Source: Ilyomonas sp963790435 (GTDB lineage: Bacteria; Bacteroidota; Bacteroidia; Chitinophagales; Chitinophagaceae). From it: a stretch of DNA of 64,000 nucleotides. Below, one piece after another: positions 8,146 to 16,472 of the stretch. Every line of letters begins with the position of its first letter. The first letter of the stretch is position 1. The stretch lies in the NCBI GenBank assembly GCA_963790435.1, contig CAWBOI010000001.1:744001-808000 (forward strand). The letters run 5' to 3'. The notes beneath the pieces are model-generated. The model ran no database searches. It had not been told where the DNA came from and was given only the letters and a program-made list of their open reading frames with translations. A program made the translations under genes and the position numbers.

Positions 8146-9435
8146 ATGACTTTATCTGAAAGAGACAAGCAATGCATCTGGCATCCGTTCACACCGCAAA
8201 AAAATATGTCTTTACCCATTGCCATCAGCAGCGCAAAAGGCACACTTTTATTTGACGAAAACAACAAGGCTTACATTGATGCCATAAGTAGCTGGTGGGT
8301 AACGCTGCATGGTCATGCGCATCCTTACATTGCCCAAAAGCTTTACGGGCAAGCATTACAGCTTGAGCATGTTATTTTTGCAGGCTTTACACACAAACCT
8401 GCTGTTGAGCTTGCCGAGAGATTATTGCAAATTCTGCCTTCCCATTTTTCTAAAATATTTTATAGTGATAATGGCTCTACTTCAACCGAAGTGGCGTTAA
8501 AAATGGCGATACAATTTTGGTGGAACCAAGGGGAAACAAACAAGGCACAAGGAGCAAAAAGCAAGGAGCTAAAGAGAAGAAAGATTTTAGCTTTCAACAA
8601 TTCGTATCATGGTGATACATTCGGAGCGATGAGCGTGAGCGATAGAAGTGTATTTACGCTGGCGTTTCACGATATGTTATTTGAAGTGATATTTATTGAC
8701 GTTCCTGATGAAAATAATATCAATGAAATAAAACAAACATTGGAACATCATACTGAAGAAATCGCAGCATTTATTTACGAACCGTTGGTGCAAGGCGCAG
8801 GTGGAATGAAGATGTATGATGCGTTCTGGATGGATGAACTGTTGGAATATGTGCAAAACCAAAACATCCTTTGCATCGCCGATGAAGTGATGACCGGGTT
8901 TGGCAGAACAGGAAAGTTATTCGCATCGGAATACATGAAATGCAAGCCCGATATTATTTGTTTGAGCAAAGGTTTAACCGGCGGCACAATGGCATTGGGC
9001 GTTACGGCTTGCTCGCAAAAAATTTATGATGCATACTTAGATGATGATAAGTTGAAAACGTTTTTTCACGGGCATTCGTTTACTGCCAATCCACTGGCTT
9101 GCACAGCGGCTTTAGCAAGTCTGGATTTGTGGTTTCAAAACAATTGCATGGAAAAAATAAGCTGGATCGAGCAACAAAACCAATGGTTGTTGCAACAATT
9201 GGTGCAAAAACAAAAAGTAAAGAATTTACGCGCATTAGGAACCATTGCAGCTTTTGAAATTACGGAGGGAGAAGACGAATATTTAAATAACATCAGCACA
9301 ATCATAACAATCCGAAGCCTTCAGCAAGGTGTTTATTTACGTCCGCTTGGCAACACTGTTTACATCATGCCACCGTATTGCATTACTGAAGAAGAATTGA
9401 ACAAAGTGTATGATGTAATTGTGGGTCTGGGTTGA
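8146..9435 (+). CDS. bioA: adenosylmethionine-8-amino-7-oxononanoate aminotransferase
   Basis: PLP-dependent class III aminotransferase of biotin synthesis, converting KAPA to DAPA with SAM as amino donor; cytoplasmic. The BioA-typical start CIWHPFTPQK (10-19), SSWWVTLHGHAHP (48-60), the phosphate-binding DNGSTSTEVALKM (108-120), the IADEVMTGFGRTG block with PLP Asp246, and Lys275 in LSKGLTGG are all present. Compared with usual BioA there is an extra, highly charged stretch at about residues 129-146, between FWWNQG and ILAFNNSYHGDTFGAMSV; it is encoded by a 7-bp repeat array (8528-8583). No other bio genes lie nearby. Confidence 0.95.
   Translation: MTLSERDKQCIWHPFTPQKNMSLPIAISSAKGTLLFDENNKAYIDAISSWWVTLHGHAHPYIAQKLYGQALQLEHVIFAGFTHKPAVELAERLLQILPSHFSKIFYSDNGSTSTEVALKMAIQFWWNQGETNKAQGAKSKELKRRKILAFNNSYHGDTFGAMSVSDRSVFTLAFHDMLFEVIFIDVPDENNINEIKQTLEHHTEEIAAFIYEPLVQGAGGMKMYDAFWMDELLEYVQNQNILCIADEVMTGFGRTGKLFASEYMKCKPDIICLSKGLTGGTMALGVTACSQKIYDAYLDDDKLKTFFHGHSFTANPLACTAALASLDLWFQNNCMEKISWIEQQNQWLLQQLVQKQKVKNLRALGTIAAFEITEGEDEYLNNISTIITIRSLQQGVYLRPLGNTVYIMPPYCITEEELNKVYDVIVGLG
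8528..8583. repeat. heptamer array inside bioA
   Basis: Eight consecutive 7-bp units with consensus AAGGnnC (three match well, others degenerate). The array encodes the extra Lys/Glu-rich loop of BioA between the third strand region and the YHGDTFG motif. The total is 56 bp, so it cannot consist of whole heptamers and stay in frame by itself unless flanking bases were also changed; the frame is nevertheless intact. Confidence 0.65.
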
Positions 9436-9951
9436 TTAATTCTGATGATTCTCTGCAATTGCTTTTAGCTTGTCTAAGCCCGCTTCCATAAAGGGTCCGA
9501 AGATTTTATCACTTGCAATAGCAGGCAACCGCTGCCACGGATACCAGCTTAGTTTTTGCTCGAAATACCAATTCAATTTTGTTGTGTTGCTGGCTGTATT
9601 GTTCGATAACTGAAAAACGCAAAGCATCGTTTTACCATTTTTGTTTTGCCATATCGTTTCTATTGTATCTCTTGAATTTTTTACAATATAAACTTGCTGC
9701 TTACCGTCAGGGGAAATATCATTTTTTACAACCCCTTTCTGAGGCACGAAATGAACGGTGTTTGCGTTGATTCCTTCCATCCATAACCCCCAGTTGTTTA
9801 CATCACCAACATAATTATACAATGTATCCTGAGGTGCAGTTATGTTGATAGTACGCGTAACACGTACTGTTTGAGGCAACAGCAAACCCATACCTGTTAG
9901 AATCAAAAACAAAACAACGATGCTGATGATAGCGAGTTTAAGAATCTTCAT
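9436..9951 (-). CDS. SRPBCC-family (polyketide cyclase-like) membrane-anchored protein
   Basis: 171 residues with an N-terminal membrane anchor or signal (residues 5-25, then LLLPQTVRVTRT) followed by a START-like SRPBCC domain: INITAPQDTLYNYVGDVNNWGLWMEG at about 36-61 is the usual first helix-strand block, and the long C-terminal helix is FMEAGLDKLKAIAEN. The fold binds hydrophobic ligands, and no specific ligand can be inferred. It is convergent with bioA (stops adjacent) and lies about 50 bases after trpA on the same strand, so it could be the distal gene of the trp operon by read-through. Confidence 0.75.
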   Translation of the reverse strand: MKILKLAIISIVVLFLILTGMGLLLPQTVRVTRTINITAPQDTLYNYVGDVNNWGLWMEGINANTVHFVPQKGVVKNDISPDGKQQVYIVKNSRDTIETIWQNKNGKTMLCVFQLSNNTASNTTKLNWYFEQKLSWYPWQRLPAIASDKIFGPFMEAGLDKLKAIAENHQN

Positions 9952-10002
9952 ACCCGGGCCCCTACTGGGAAGCTTTACAAGTGGATAAGATAAATGAACG
10001 TT

Positions 10003-10791
10003 TTACTGAAGAATGCCTTGTAAAAAAACCTTTGTATCTTCTTCACTATTGGTTGAATTTTCAATAGCTTTTATGTATGCCGTACCAATGATAGCGCCAT
10101 TTGCAAACTTACAGGCAGAGCCAAAAGTAGCTTTGTCTTTTATGCCAAAACCAACAAGAATGGGATTCTGTAAATTCATACTTTGCAAGCGTTGCAGATA
10201 AGTTTCAACCGCAGTAAAATCCTTATCGCTGCCAGTGATGGATGAAGAAGAAACAGCATACAAAAAACCAGTGCTCAATGAATCTAATCTACGTATGCGT
10301 TCTTCCGATGTTTCAGGTGTAATGAGAAAAATAAAATCCAATCCATAACGCTTGATGATGTCGCCATACACCGTTTGATATTCGTATTCAGGAAGATCGG
10401 GAAGAATCAAACCATCAACCGGGAGTTCTGCTGCTTGTTTACAAAACCTTTCAAAACCATACTGTAAAATGGGATTCATGTAACCCATTAAAACAACAGG
10501 TATTTTTATAGCATCTTTTACATTCGATGTGTTTCTAAAGTCTTTTAATTGATCAAACAGTTTTTCTATTGTCATACCATTCTGTAACGCAATACCGTTG
10601 CTGTGCTGAATCGCAGGACCATCCGCTAAGGGATCGCTGTAAGGCATTCCAATTTCAATAATATCGGCACCATTGTTTTGCAATGCCTTCATCACTTCGA
10701 TTGTGCTGTTAAGCTGCGGATAACCTGCTGTGCAGTAAACATTCAACACATTTTTGCTTTTATGCTGAAATAGATTCTTCAGTAATCCCAT
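10003..10791 (-). CDS. trpA: tryptophan synthase alpha chain
   Basis: 262 residues. The alpha subunit cleaves indole-3-glycerol phosphate to indole and glyceraldehyde-3-phosphate and channels indole to TrpB. The catalytic Glu is in ADIIEIGMPYSDPLADGP (about residues 39-56) and the second catalytic Asp in the same block; the phosphate-binding segments are VGFGIKDK (about 213-220) and GAIIGTAYIKAI (about 232-243), with the loop SSSITGS in between. Last biosynthetic gene of the trp operon, 34 bases after trpB; that spacer is a heptamer array (10801-10828). Confidence 0.97.
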   Translation of the reverse strand: MGLLKNLFQHKSKNVLNVYCTAGYPQLNSTIEVMKALQNNGADIIEIGMPYSDPLADGPAIQHSNGIALQNGMTIEKLFDQLKDFRNTSNVKDAIKIPVVLMGYMNPILQYGFERFCKQAAELPVDGLILPDLPEYEYQTVYGDIIKRYGLDFIFLITPETSEERIRRLDSLSTGFLYAVSSSSITGSDKDFTAVETYLQRLQSMNLQNPILVGFGIKDKATFGSACKFANGAIIGTAYIKAIENSTNSEEDTKVFLQGILQ

Positions 10792-10800
10792 AAACGTTTA

Positions 10801-10828
10801 ACCATTAAAAATTTACAATTAAAAATCA
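10801..10828. repeat. heptamer array between trpB and trpA
   Basis: Four consecutive A/T-rich 7-bp units (consensus ACnATTA with a degenerate second and fourth unit) fill almost the whole spacer. The trpB stop codon (10826-10828) is the last part of the array. Confidence 0.5.
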
Positions 10829-12040
10829 CTTCTCCATCGCCTTCATGTACGTATCCAAATCTTTATCACCACGCCCGCTCAAACACACTACCAACACATC
10901 TTTCGGGCTTAGTTTTAATTGGTCTAAGGCGCACAAAGCATGAGCACTTTCCAATGCCGGAATGATGCCTTCTAACTTTGCCAACTGAAAGCCTGCCGCC
11001 AGCGATTCACCATCTGTTGCACTTAAAAAAGTAGCACGACCACTCGCATACAAATGTGCGTGCATAGGCCCAATGCCGGGATAATCCAAACCTGCTGAAA
11101 TGCTGTGTGGCTCAACAACCTGCCCGTCTTCTGTTTGCATTACCAGGCTTTTACTTCCATGCAACACACCTGGTTTGCCAAGCTGTGTGGTAGCTGCACT
11201 CTTGCCACTATTAATGCCGCAACCGGCTGCTTCTACGGCAATGATTTTTACACTGTCTTCATCCAAAAAATGATAGAACGTTCCCGCAGCATTGCTTCCT
11301 CCACCCACACAAGCCACTACATGTGTTGGTAGTTCTTTGCCGGTATGTTCTTTCAACTGCCATTTGATTTCTTCGCTTATAATGCTTTGAAACCGAGCCA
11401 CCATATCAGGATACGGATGCGGACCAACTACACTGCCAATTACATAATGTGTTTCGAGAGGGTCATTGATCCACGCGCGAATGGCTTCGTTAGTAGCATC
11501 TTTCAACGTTTTACTGCCGCTGGTAGCAGGAACTACTTTCGCGCCGAGCATCTTCATGCGGGCTACATTGGGTGCCTGTCGTTCAATATCAACTTCACCC
11601 ATATACACCACACACTCAATGCCTTTCAAAGCACATACAGTCGCCGTTGCCACGCCATGCTGACCCGCACCGGTTTCAGCTATGATGCGCTTTTTACCAA
11701 GCCGTTGTGCAAGCAATACCTGGCCAATGGCATTGTTGATTTTATGCGCTCCGGTATGGTTTAAATCTTCACGCTTTAAGTAAACGGTAGTATTGTATTT
11801 GTTGCTCAATCTTTCTGCTAAAAACAAAGGTGTGGGTCTGCCAACATAGTCTTTCAGCAAGCTCTGAAACTCTTGACGGAAGCCCGCTTCATACATGATT
11901 TGCAGATAATTGTTTTTCAATTCTTCCACATTGCGATAGAGCATTTCAGGAATGTACGCACCGCCAAAATCTCCATAATAACCAAAGATGTTTGGCTGCT
12001 TGTAAGTGCCTCTGTTGTTGAATGAGGTAATGTTTATCAT
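10826..12040 (-). CDS. trpB: tryptophan synthase beta chain
   Basis: 404 residues; PLP enzyme joining indole and serine to make tryptophan. GDFGGAYIPEML at about 22-33, the PLP lysine in LNHTGAHKINNAIGQ (about 90-104), AETGAGQHGVATA (about 117-129), CVGGGSNAAGTF phosphate site (about 236-247) and the C-terminal LSGRGDKD (about 387-394) are all present. I placed the start at the Met of MINITSF (12040). The ORF runs up to 12118, but the extra 26 residues are encoded by a trinucleotide-rich repeat and part of the REP element. The RAYT/REP element separates it from trpF and the GNAT gene. Confidence 0.97.
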   Translation of the reverse strand: MINITSFNNRGTYKQPNIFGYYGDFGGAYIPEMLYRNVEELKNNYLQIMYEAGFRQEFQSLLKDYVGRPTPLFLAERLSNKYNTTVYLKREDLNHTGAHKINNAIGQVLLAQRLGKKRIIAETGAGQHGVATATVCALKGIECVVYMGEVDIERQAPNVARMKMLGAKVVPATSGSKTLKDATNEAIRAWINDPLETHYVIGSVVGPHPYPDMVARFQSIISEEIKWQLKEHTGKELPTHVVACVGGGSNAAGTFYHFLDEDSVKIIAVEAAGCGINSGKSAATTQLGKPGVLHGSKSLVMQTEDGQVVEPHSISAGLDYPGIGPMHAHLYASGRATFLSATDGESLAAGFQLAKLEGIIPALESAHALCALDQLKLSPKDVLVVCLSGRGDKDLDTYMKAMEK

Positions 12041-12046
12041 AGTTGA

Positions 12047-12094
12047 TATTGTTATCGTTGTTATTGCTGTTATTGCTGTTGTTGCTGTTGTTGT
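12047..12094. repeat. GTT/GCT-type microsatellite upstream of trpB
   Basis: A short tract of imperfect hexamers of the form (GTTATT / GTTGCT)n directly between the trpB start and the left REP hairpin. It reads through in the trpB frame as Thr/Ala/Ile repeats, which explains the artificially long open frame. It could vary in length between strains. Confidence 0.6.
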
Positions 12095-12146
12095 GCGAAG
12101 TCTCCAGACTTCACACATATTATGTTCTTCAAAGCCTCAGACTTTG
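12092..12146. repeat. left REP pair of the RAYT element
   Basis: Two hairpins in a row. The first has arms GAAGTCT/AGACTTC around CC (12097-12112), extended by outer TGTG/CACA pairs. The second has arms CAAAG/CTTTG (12130-12146). Between them lies ATGTTCTT. The right flank (12765-12818) is the inverted copy of this arrangement. Confidence 0.8.
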
Positions 12147-12262
12147 TTTTACACTTTTATGCGTGATGTTTTCACAAAAATCAATTATACTATCTCCACA
12201 TCTAAAATTCCTTTTCTGCCAGCATAATTTGCAGCGCTGGAATAAACATAGTCAGCCGCTTC

Positions 12263-12754
12263 CTATACAATGCCTGCTCGTATCGGGTTTTCATGAATGT
12301 AATTGACTTTTACATCTATAAACGCTTTATTAAAACATTCTTCCGGATGGTTGTTATTTGTCCAGATCTGGAAATTTTCATTTTTACTATTTTGGTTGCC
12401 ATAGAATTTAAACTGATGCAGCATCCATAGGCGACGGCTTTCTTTTTCACTGTCTATAACCTGCATCATTTGTTTATGGGTAAACTTTTTAAAATACCGA
12501 ATGATATCACCCAACATAGCACTTTCTTTTGCCTGCGCAAGTATGTGAACGTGATTGCTCATAATTACATAAGCGTACAAAATCAAACCTTTTTGTTGCT
12601 GGCAAAACTTGAACGAATCAATTAATACATCCTTGTATATTTTCCGGGTAAATAAATCAATCCAACCGCAAACTGTGAATGTAAGAAAATGTGCAGCACT
12701 TTGATCTTTGATTTGGTATCCGCCTTTGAAATGTATTGAGTCCATAAGTTTCAT
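12263..12754 (-). CDS. REP-associated tyrosine transposase (RAYT, Y1_Tnp/IS200-like)
   Basis: 163 residues. The HUH motif is NHVHIL (about residues 67-72, inside YVIMSNHVHILAQ), and the C-terminal block VNYIHENPIRAGIV is typical of RAYTs. The start of the fold is SAAHFLTFTVCGWIDLF (19-35). It lacks accessory proteins such as TnpB. Its right and left ends carry REP hairpins, which is the diagnostic setting. The usual catalytic Tyr probably lies in the YIHENP segment or the segment before it; I cannot assign it with certainty. Start either the first Met or the Met of MDSIHF. Confidence 0.85.
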   Translation of the reverse strand: MKLMDSIHFKGGYQIKDQSAAHFLTFTVCGWIDLFTRKIYKDVLIDSFKFCQQQKGLILYAYVIMSNHVHILAQAKESAMLGDIIRYFKKFTHKQMMQVIDSEKESRRLWMLHQFKFYGNQNSKNENFQIWTNNNHPEECFNKAFIDVKVNYIHENPIRAGIV

Positions 12755-12764
12755 TTACAAAAAG

Positions 12765-12818
12765 CAAAGTCACAGACTTTGAAGAACATAGTAGGTACGA
12801 AGTCTGGAGACTTCGTAC
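12765..12818. repeat. right REP pair of the RAYT element
   Basis: First hairpin: CAAAGTC/GACTTTG around ACA (12765-12781). Second hairpin: perfect 11-bp stem GTACGAAGTCT/AGACTTCGTAC around GG (12795-12818). Between them lies AAGAACATAG, the complement of the ATGTTCTT spacer on the left side. Confidence 0.85.
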
Positions 12819-12877
12819 AGCTTAAAAATTTACCTCATTATCAACTGTATGGATAGCTTTTTCTTTCGCACTATTAA

Positions 12878-13435
12878 TTACAATATCAACTCCATGAACT
12901 TTAAATCAAGCCATCGGTTAAACTTATAGCCCACTTCTTTAAAATGTGCCACTTCTATGAAACCAAACTGCTTGTGCAATGCAAGGCTCACTTCATTAGA
13001 GGCATCAATACCAGCAACCATAGCATGTAAGCCTAAGTTTTTAGCTGTCTCTATCAATGGTTTCATCAACATTTTTCCAACGCCTTTGCCTCTGCAATCG
13101 TTTTTTACATATACCGAATTTTCAACGGTGTATTGGTAAGCCTGCCAGGCACGAAACGGGCCAAACGAACTAAAGCCAATAATCACTTTACCTTCTTCAG
13201 CCACAAACACCGGAAAGCCTTGCTGTTGCTTTGTTTCAAACCATTCGGTACGCATTTCCAAGGTATGCGGATCATAATTGTAAACGGCAGTTGTATGCAA
13301 AATCACGTCATTATAAATGTCGAGTACTTGCGGCAAATCTTCTCTTGTTGCTTCGCGAATAATCACTTTATTTTTGTTAGATGGATCATCCAGTTGAATC
13401 ATAGCACTTTTGGTTTTGCACGTTTTCTCAATCAA
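12878..13435 (-). CDS. GNAT N-acetyltransferase (PAT/MnaT-like)
   Basis: 185 residues; acetyl-CoA-dependent acetyltransferase. IREATREDLPQVLDIYND at about 26-43 opens the GNAT fold, the acetyl-CoA pyrophosphate loop is VKNDCRGKGVGKMLM (about 110-124), and the end VAGIDASNEVSLALHKQFGF then YKFNRWLD is typical of phosphinothricin/amino-acid acetyltransferases such as MnaT. Relatives acetylate phosphinothricin or methionine sulfoximine, and the true substrate is unknown. It lies between trpF and the RAYT element, 20 bases from trpF, so it is transcribed with the trp genes. An alternative start is the Met at 13402. Confidence 0.85.
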   Translation of the reverse strand: MIEKTCKTKSAMIQLDDPSNKNKVIIREATREDLPQVLDIYNDVILHTTAVYNYDPHTLEMRTEWFETKQQQGFPVFVAEEGKVIIGFSSFGPFRAWQAYQYTVENSVYVKNDCRGKGVGKMLMKPLIETAKNLGLHAMVAGIDASNEVSLALHKQFGFIEVAHFKEVGYKFNRWLDLKFMELIL

Positions 13436-13455
13436 ATTCCTTTATCACCAATGAA

Positions 13456-14094
13456 TCATTTTACCTGCTTAACATCACTGATAAATGTCTTTACTCTTTG
13501 GACATCTTTTACGCCCGGCGATGTTTCAAAACGACTATTAATATCAAGTGCAAATAAATCTTTTGCCCCCGCATGTTGTTCAAATTGCTGAATGGCACCA
13601 ACATCACCCGGCGCAATGCCACCGCTTAAAAAAAAAGGTTTGCCAATATTAATTTCCATCAATTTTTGCCAGTCAAACTTTTTCCCTGTACCCCCATAAC
13701 TTGCGCCTTCAGTGTCAAACATGAACAAATCGGCTACATCGTAATAGTCTTTTATTTTCCACAAAATGTTGTCGCCTTCACTTACTCGAAATGCTTTAAC
13801 AACTGTAATATATTGCGAAATCTTCTCGCAGTAACGCGGCGATTCATTGCCGTGAAGTTGCACTAAGTATAAGCCGCAAGCATCCACTGTTTTCAATACC
13901 TCATTTACATCTGCATTTACAAAAACACCTACTTTATTCATGTTGCGAAGCTTTTTAATTTCGTCTGTTTGCATTCGATTCAACACATAACGCGATGAAG
14001 GCGGATAAAAAATAAATCCAACAAAATCAGCTCCTGCTTCGGTTACTTGTTGCGCCTGAACCGCCTCGGTAATGCCACATACTTTTACTCTCAT
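13456..14094 (-). CDS. trpF: phosphoribosylanthranilate isomerase
   Basis: 212 residues, TIM barrel; isomerises N-(5'-phosphoribosyl)-anthranilate to CdRP. The catalytic Cys is in MRVKVCGITE (residue 6), the second catalytic Asp is in MFDTEGASYGGTGKKFDW (about 125-142), and the phosphate site is FLSGGIAPGDVG followed by ALDINSRFETSPGVKD. The start overlaps the trpC stop (ATGA), implying translational coupling. Confidence 0.97.
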   Translation of the reverse strand: MRVKVCGITEAVQAQQVTEAGADFVGFIFYPPSSRYVLNRMQTDEIKKLRNMNKVGVFVNADVNEVLKTVDACGLYLVQLHGNESPRYCEKISQYITVVKAFRVSEGDNILWKIKDYYDVADLFMFDTEGASYGGTGKKFDWQKLMEINIGKPFFLSGGIAPGDVGAIQQFEQHAGAKDLFALDINSRFETSPGVKDVQRVKTFISDVKQVK

Positions 14095-14879
14095 GTTGTT
14101 TGTTTCAATTCATTTACAAACTGAATAAAAGCAGTTGACGGATCGGTATTCTTCATAAAATTTTCACCTATTAAAAAACCTTTGAAGCCTGCGCTGCGCA
14201 AGGCTTTGATACTATTTACATTGCTGATTCCGCTTTCTGCAATGGCAGGCTTTTCTTTTGGCAATAAAGTTATCAGGTTTAAAGATGTATTGATGTCAAC
14301 TTCAAATGTTTTGAGGTTGCGATTGTTTACACCAACCATGGTTACTTCGTCGCAAATGTGGTGGAGTTCTTCTTCATTATGAATTTCCAACAGCACTTCC
14401 AGGTCTAATTGCCTTGCTGCTGTTGCAAGTTGTTTGACTTGTTGTTGAGAAAGACAGGCCGCAATTAATAAAATAACATCTGCACCGATAGCCCGCGCTT
14501 CGTAAAGTTGATATTCGTCAACAATAAAATCTTTACGCAATAAGGGAATAGCAACCACATTTCTTGCTCTTATCAAATCCTCATTACTACCGCCAAAAAA
14601 AGGCCCGTCGGTAAGCACCGAAATACCTGCAGCATACTGGCTGTAAGCGGCTGTAACGATTGCTACATCTGCATTTGCATTAATAATGCCTTTGGATGGC
14701 GACTTGCGTTTGAACTCTGCAATAATGCCTGTTGAATCTTCTTTCGACAATGATTGTCGCAGTGATTTTCTGGCAAAAGCAAACATTGGCATTTGTTCGT
14801 ACGAGGCTATTGAAAAAGACTTTTTCTTTTGTTCAATTTCTTTCCTTTTTTCAGCCACTATTTTGTCGAGTATGTTCAT
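14091..14879 (-). CDS. trpC: indole-3-glycerol phosphate synthase
   Basis: 262 residues; closes CdRP to indole-3-glycerol phosphate with loss of CO2. ILDKIVAEKRKEIE at the start, IIAEFKRKSPSKG (catalytic Lys, about 52-64), VLTDGPFFGGS (about 85-95), PLLRKDFIVDEYQ (about 112-124), LLEIHNEEEL, VGVNNRNLKTFEVD and the C-terminal AESGISN and GFLIGENFM blocks all match. Stop overlaps trpF; start lies one base after the trpD stop. Confidence 0.97.
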   Translation of the reverse strand: MNILDKIVAEKRKEIEQKKKSFSIASYEQMPMFAFARKSLRQSLSKEDSTGIIAEFKRKSPSKGIINANADVAIVTAAYSQYAAGISVLTDGPFFGGSNEDLIRARNVVAIPLLRKDFIVDEYQLYEARAIGADVILLIAACLSQQQVKQLATAARQLDLEVLLEIHNEEELHHICDEVTMVGVNNRNLKTFEVDINTSLNLITLLPKEKPAIAESGISNVNSIKALRSAGFKGFLIGENFMKNTDPSTAFIQFVNELKQTT

Positions 14880-14880
14880 G

Positions 14881-15873
14881 TTATTGCATGTGAATTAATG
14901 TTTCCATACAATTGTATGCGCTACCATTTTCTAAGCTCTTTACAGCGGTTTTGTAGGCATCATCGTAATTATCATAATTTCCTGTACAATGCAGCGCCAT
15001 CGCAGCGTTCGCAAGCACCACAGCAGTTTGCGCCCACGTGCCCTCGCCCATTATAATTTTAGTAAACAGCTTCGCAGCTTCTTCGGTTGTATTGCCACCG
15101 TAAATATCATGTTGTTCAACCATTCGCTTGCCCAATTGTTCGGGTGTATATAAATACTCGCCTTCGTTGGTAATCACTTTTGTATCGTTTGTGAGTGAAA
15201 TTTCATCATAACCATCCAAACTATGAATGATGGTGAAAGGACTTTTATTTTGCTGTAATAAATAGTTATAGATTCTTGCCATTTCCAAATTGTAAACACC
15301 TACCAACTGATAGGTGGGCTGCGCAGGGTTTACCATTGGTCCCAGCATATTAAAGAAGGTTCTTAATCCAAAATTTTTACGAATGGGTGCTACCGTTTTC
15401 AATGCCGGATGAAAGAGCGGCGCGTGCATAAAACAGATATTAGCTTCTTCCACTTCGCGAAGTAGTTTCGCATTGTCGTTTGAAAACCGATAGCCTAAAT
15501 TTTCCATTACATTGCTTGCACCGCTGATGGACGTTGCTCCATAATTGCCATGCTTCGCAACTTTCTGCCCCGATCCGGCAACAATAAAACAAGCCAATGT
15601 TGAAATGTTGAATGTATTTTTTCCATCGCCACCGGTGCCAACAATGTCAATAGTCTTATGCCCATCCAGGTTTACTTTCACGCATAATTCCAGCAACGCA
15701 TCCCGAAAGCCCTTCAGTTCTTCAACGGTAATGCTACGCATCAGAAATACAGTGATGAAAGCCGTTACTTCGGTATCATTATATACACCTTTTGAAATAG
15801 CAATGAATGTGTCTTTCGCTTGCTGATATGACAACGTTTTGTGCTCGAAAAGGTATTGTAATAGTTTTTTCAT
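14881..15873 (-). CDS. trpD: anthranilate phosphoribosyltransferase
   Basis: 330 residues; transfers phosphoribosyl from PRPP to anthranilate. The hallmark GTGGDGKNTFNIST (about 81-94) binds PRPP, KHGNYGATSISGASNVMENLG (about 110 onward) and the Asp-Glu metal pair in DGYDEISL (about 221-228) follow. The first 70 residues form the usual helical N-terminal domain (ISKGVYNDTEVTAFITVFLMRS). Ten bases separate it from trpG. Confidence 0.97.
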   Translation of the reverse strand: MKKLLQYLFEHKTLSYQQAKDTFIAISKGVYNDTEVTAFITVFLMRSITVEELKGFRDALLELCVKVNLDGHKTIDIVGTGGDGKNTFNISTLACFIVAGSGQKVAKHGNYGATSISGASNVMENLGYRFSNDNAKLLREVEEANICFMHAPLFHPALKTVAPIRKNFGLRTFFNMLGPMVNPAQPTYQLVGVYNLEMARIYNYLLQQNKSPFTIIHSLDGYDEISLTNDTKVITNEGEYLYTPEQLGKRMVEQHDIYGGNTTEEAAKLFTKIIMGEGTWAQTAVVLANAAMALHCTGNYDNYDDAYKTAVKSLENGSAYNCMETLIHMQ

Positions 15874-15882
15874 TTGCTCTTA

Positions 15883-16458
15883 TTATGCTTGTAACCAGTT
15901 TCTCAAAATTATTTCGCCCATTGGTGTCAACACACTTTCTGGATGAAACTGTACGCCTTGTACGTCGTACGTTTTGTGTTGTAAACCCATGATAAAACCA
16001 TTGTCATCTTCAGCCGTAATTTCAAGCTCATCCGGAAAGGCTTCTTTATCAACCACCCAGGAATGATAACGACCAATTTCCAAACATTGCGGCAATCCTT
16101 TGAATAGTGGACTGCTAACAGATGACAGTTGGCAACTTGTAGCCACACCATGAAATACATTGGTTAAATTGGTAAGCGTTGCTCCAAACGCCTCTCCTAT
16201 TGCCTGATGCCCCAAACACACGCCCAGTATACTTTTGCGGGCTGCATATTCTTTTATTAACGGCAATAACAAACCGGCTTCCGAAGGCACACCAGGGCCT
16301 GGGGAAAGAATGATTTTATCGTATTCAGCTACCTTCTCCAACGGTATTTTATCGTTGCGAAACACATCTACTTTATCATCTACAATCTTTTCAACCAGAT
16401 GAACAAGATTGTAGGTAAACGAATCGTAATTGTCAAACACTAATATTTTCATGATCAT
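15883..16458 (-). CDS. trpG: anthranilate synthase component II (glutamine amidotransferase)
   Basis: 191 residues, class I glutamine amidotransferase supplying ammonia to TrpE. FDNYDSFTYNLVH (about 8-20), LSPGPGVPSEAG, nucleophile Cys in LGVCLGHQAIGE (about 78-89), and the His-Glu pair in VQFHPESVLTP near the C-terminus are visible. The same protein may also serve p-aminobenzoate synthesis, as in many bacteria. The start could equally be the third-codon Met. Confidence 0.95.
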   Translation of the reverse strand: MIMKILVFDNYDSFTYNLVHLVEKIVDDKVDVFRNDKIPLEKVAEYDKIILSPGPGVPSEAGLLLPLIKEYAARKSILGVCLGHQAIGEAFGATLTNLTNVFHGVATSCQLSSVSSPLFKGLPQCLEIGRYHSWVVDKEAFPDELEITAEDDNGFIMGLQHKTYDVQGVQFHPESVLTPMGEIILRNWLQA

Positions 16459-16472
16459 TTTTTCTATTTATT

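Larger units (their letters stand above)
12092..12818 (-). mobile_element. RAYT transposase with flanking inverted REP pairs
   Basis: A self-contained unit of about 730 bp: a REP-associated tyrosine transposase gene bounded by two-hairpin REP sequences that are inverted copies of each other, each about 50 bp. RAYTs are domesticated IS200/IS605 relatives that act on REP hairpins. The unit sits inside the trp operon between the GNAT gene and trpB, in the same orientation as the operon, so transcription may read through it. I did not find other GAAGTCT-type REPs in this window. Confidence 0.75.

Noticed and set aside
11345..11764. Plus-strand ORF of 139 codons opposite trpB
   Set aside because: Shadow of the conserved trpB codons; no independent signal.
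12006..12306. Plus-strand leucine/valine-rich ORFs opposite the trpB start
   Set aside because: They are translations of the microsatellite and REP region on the wrong strand, with no family resemblance.
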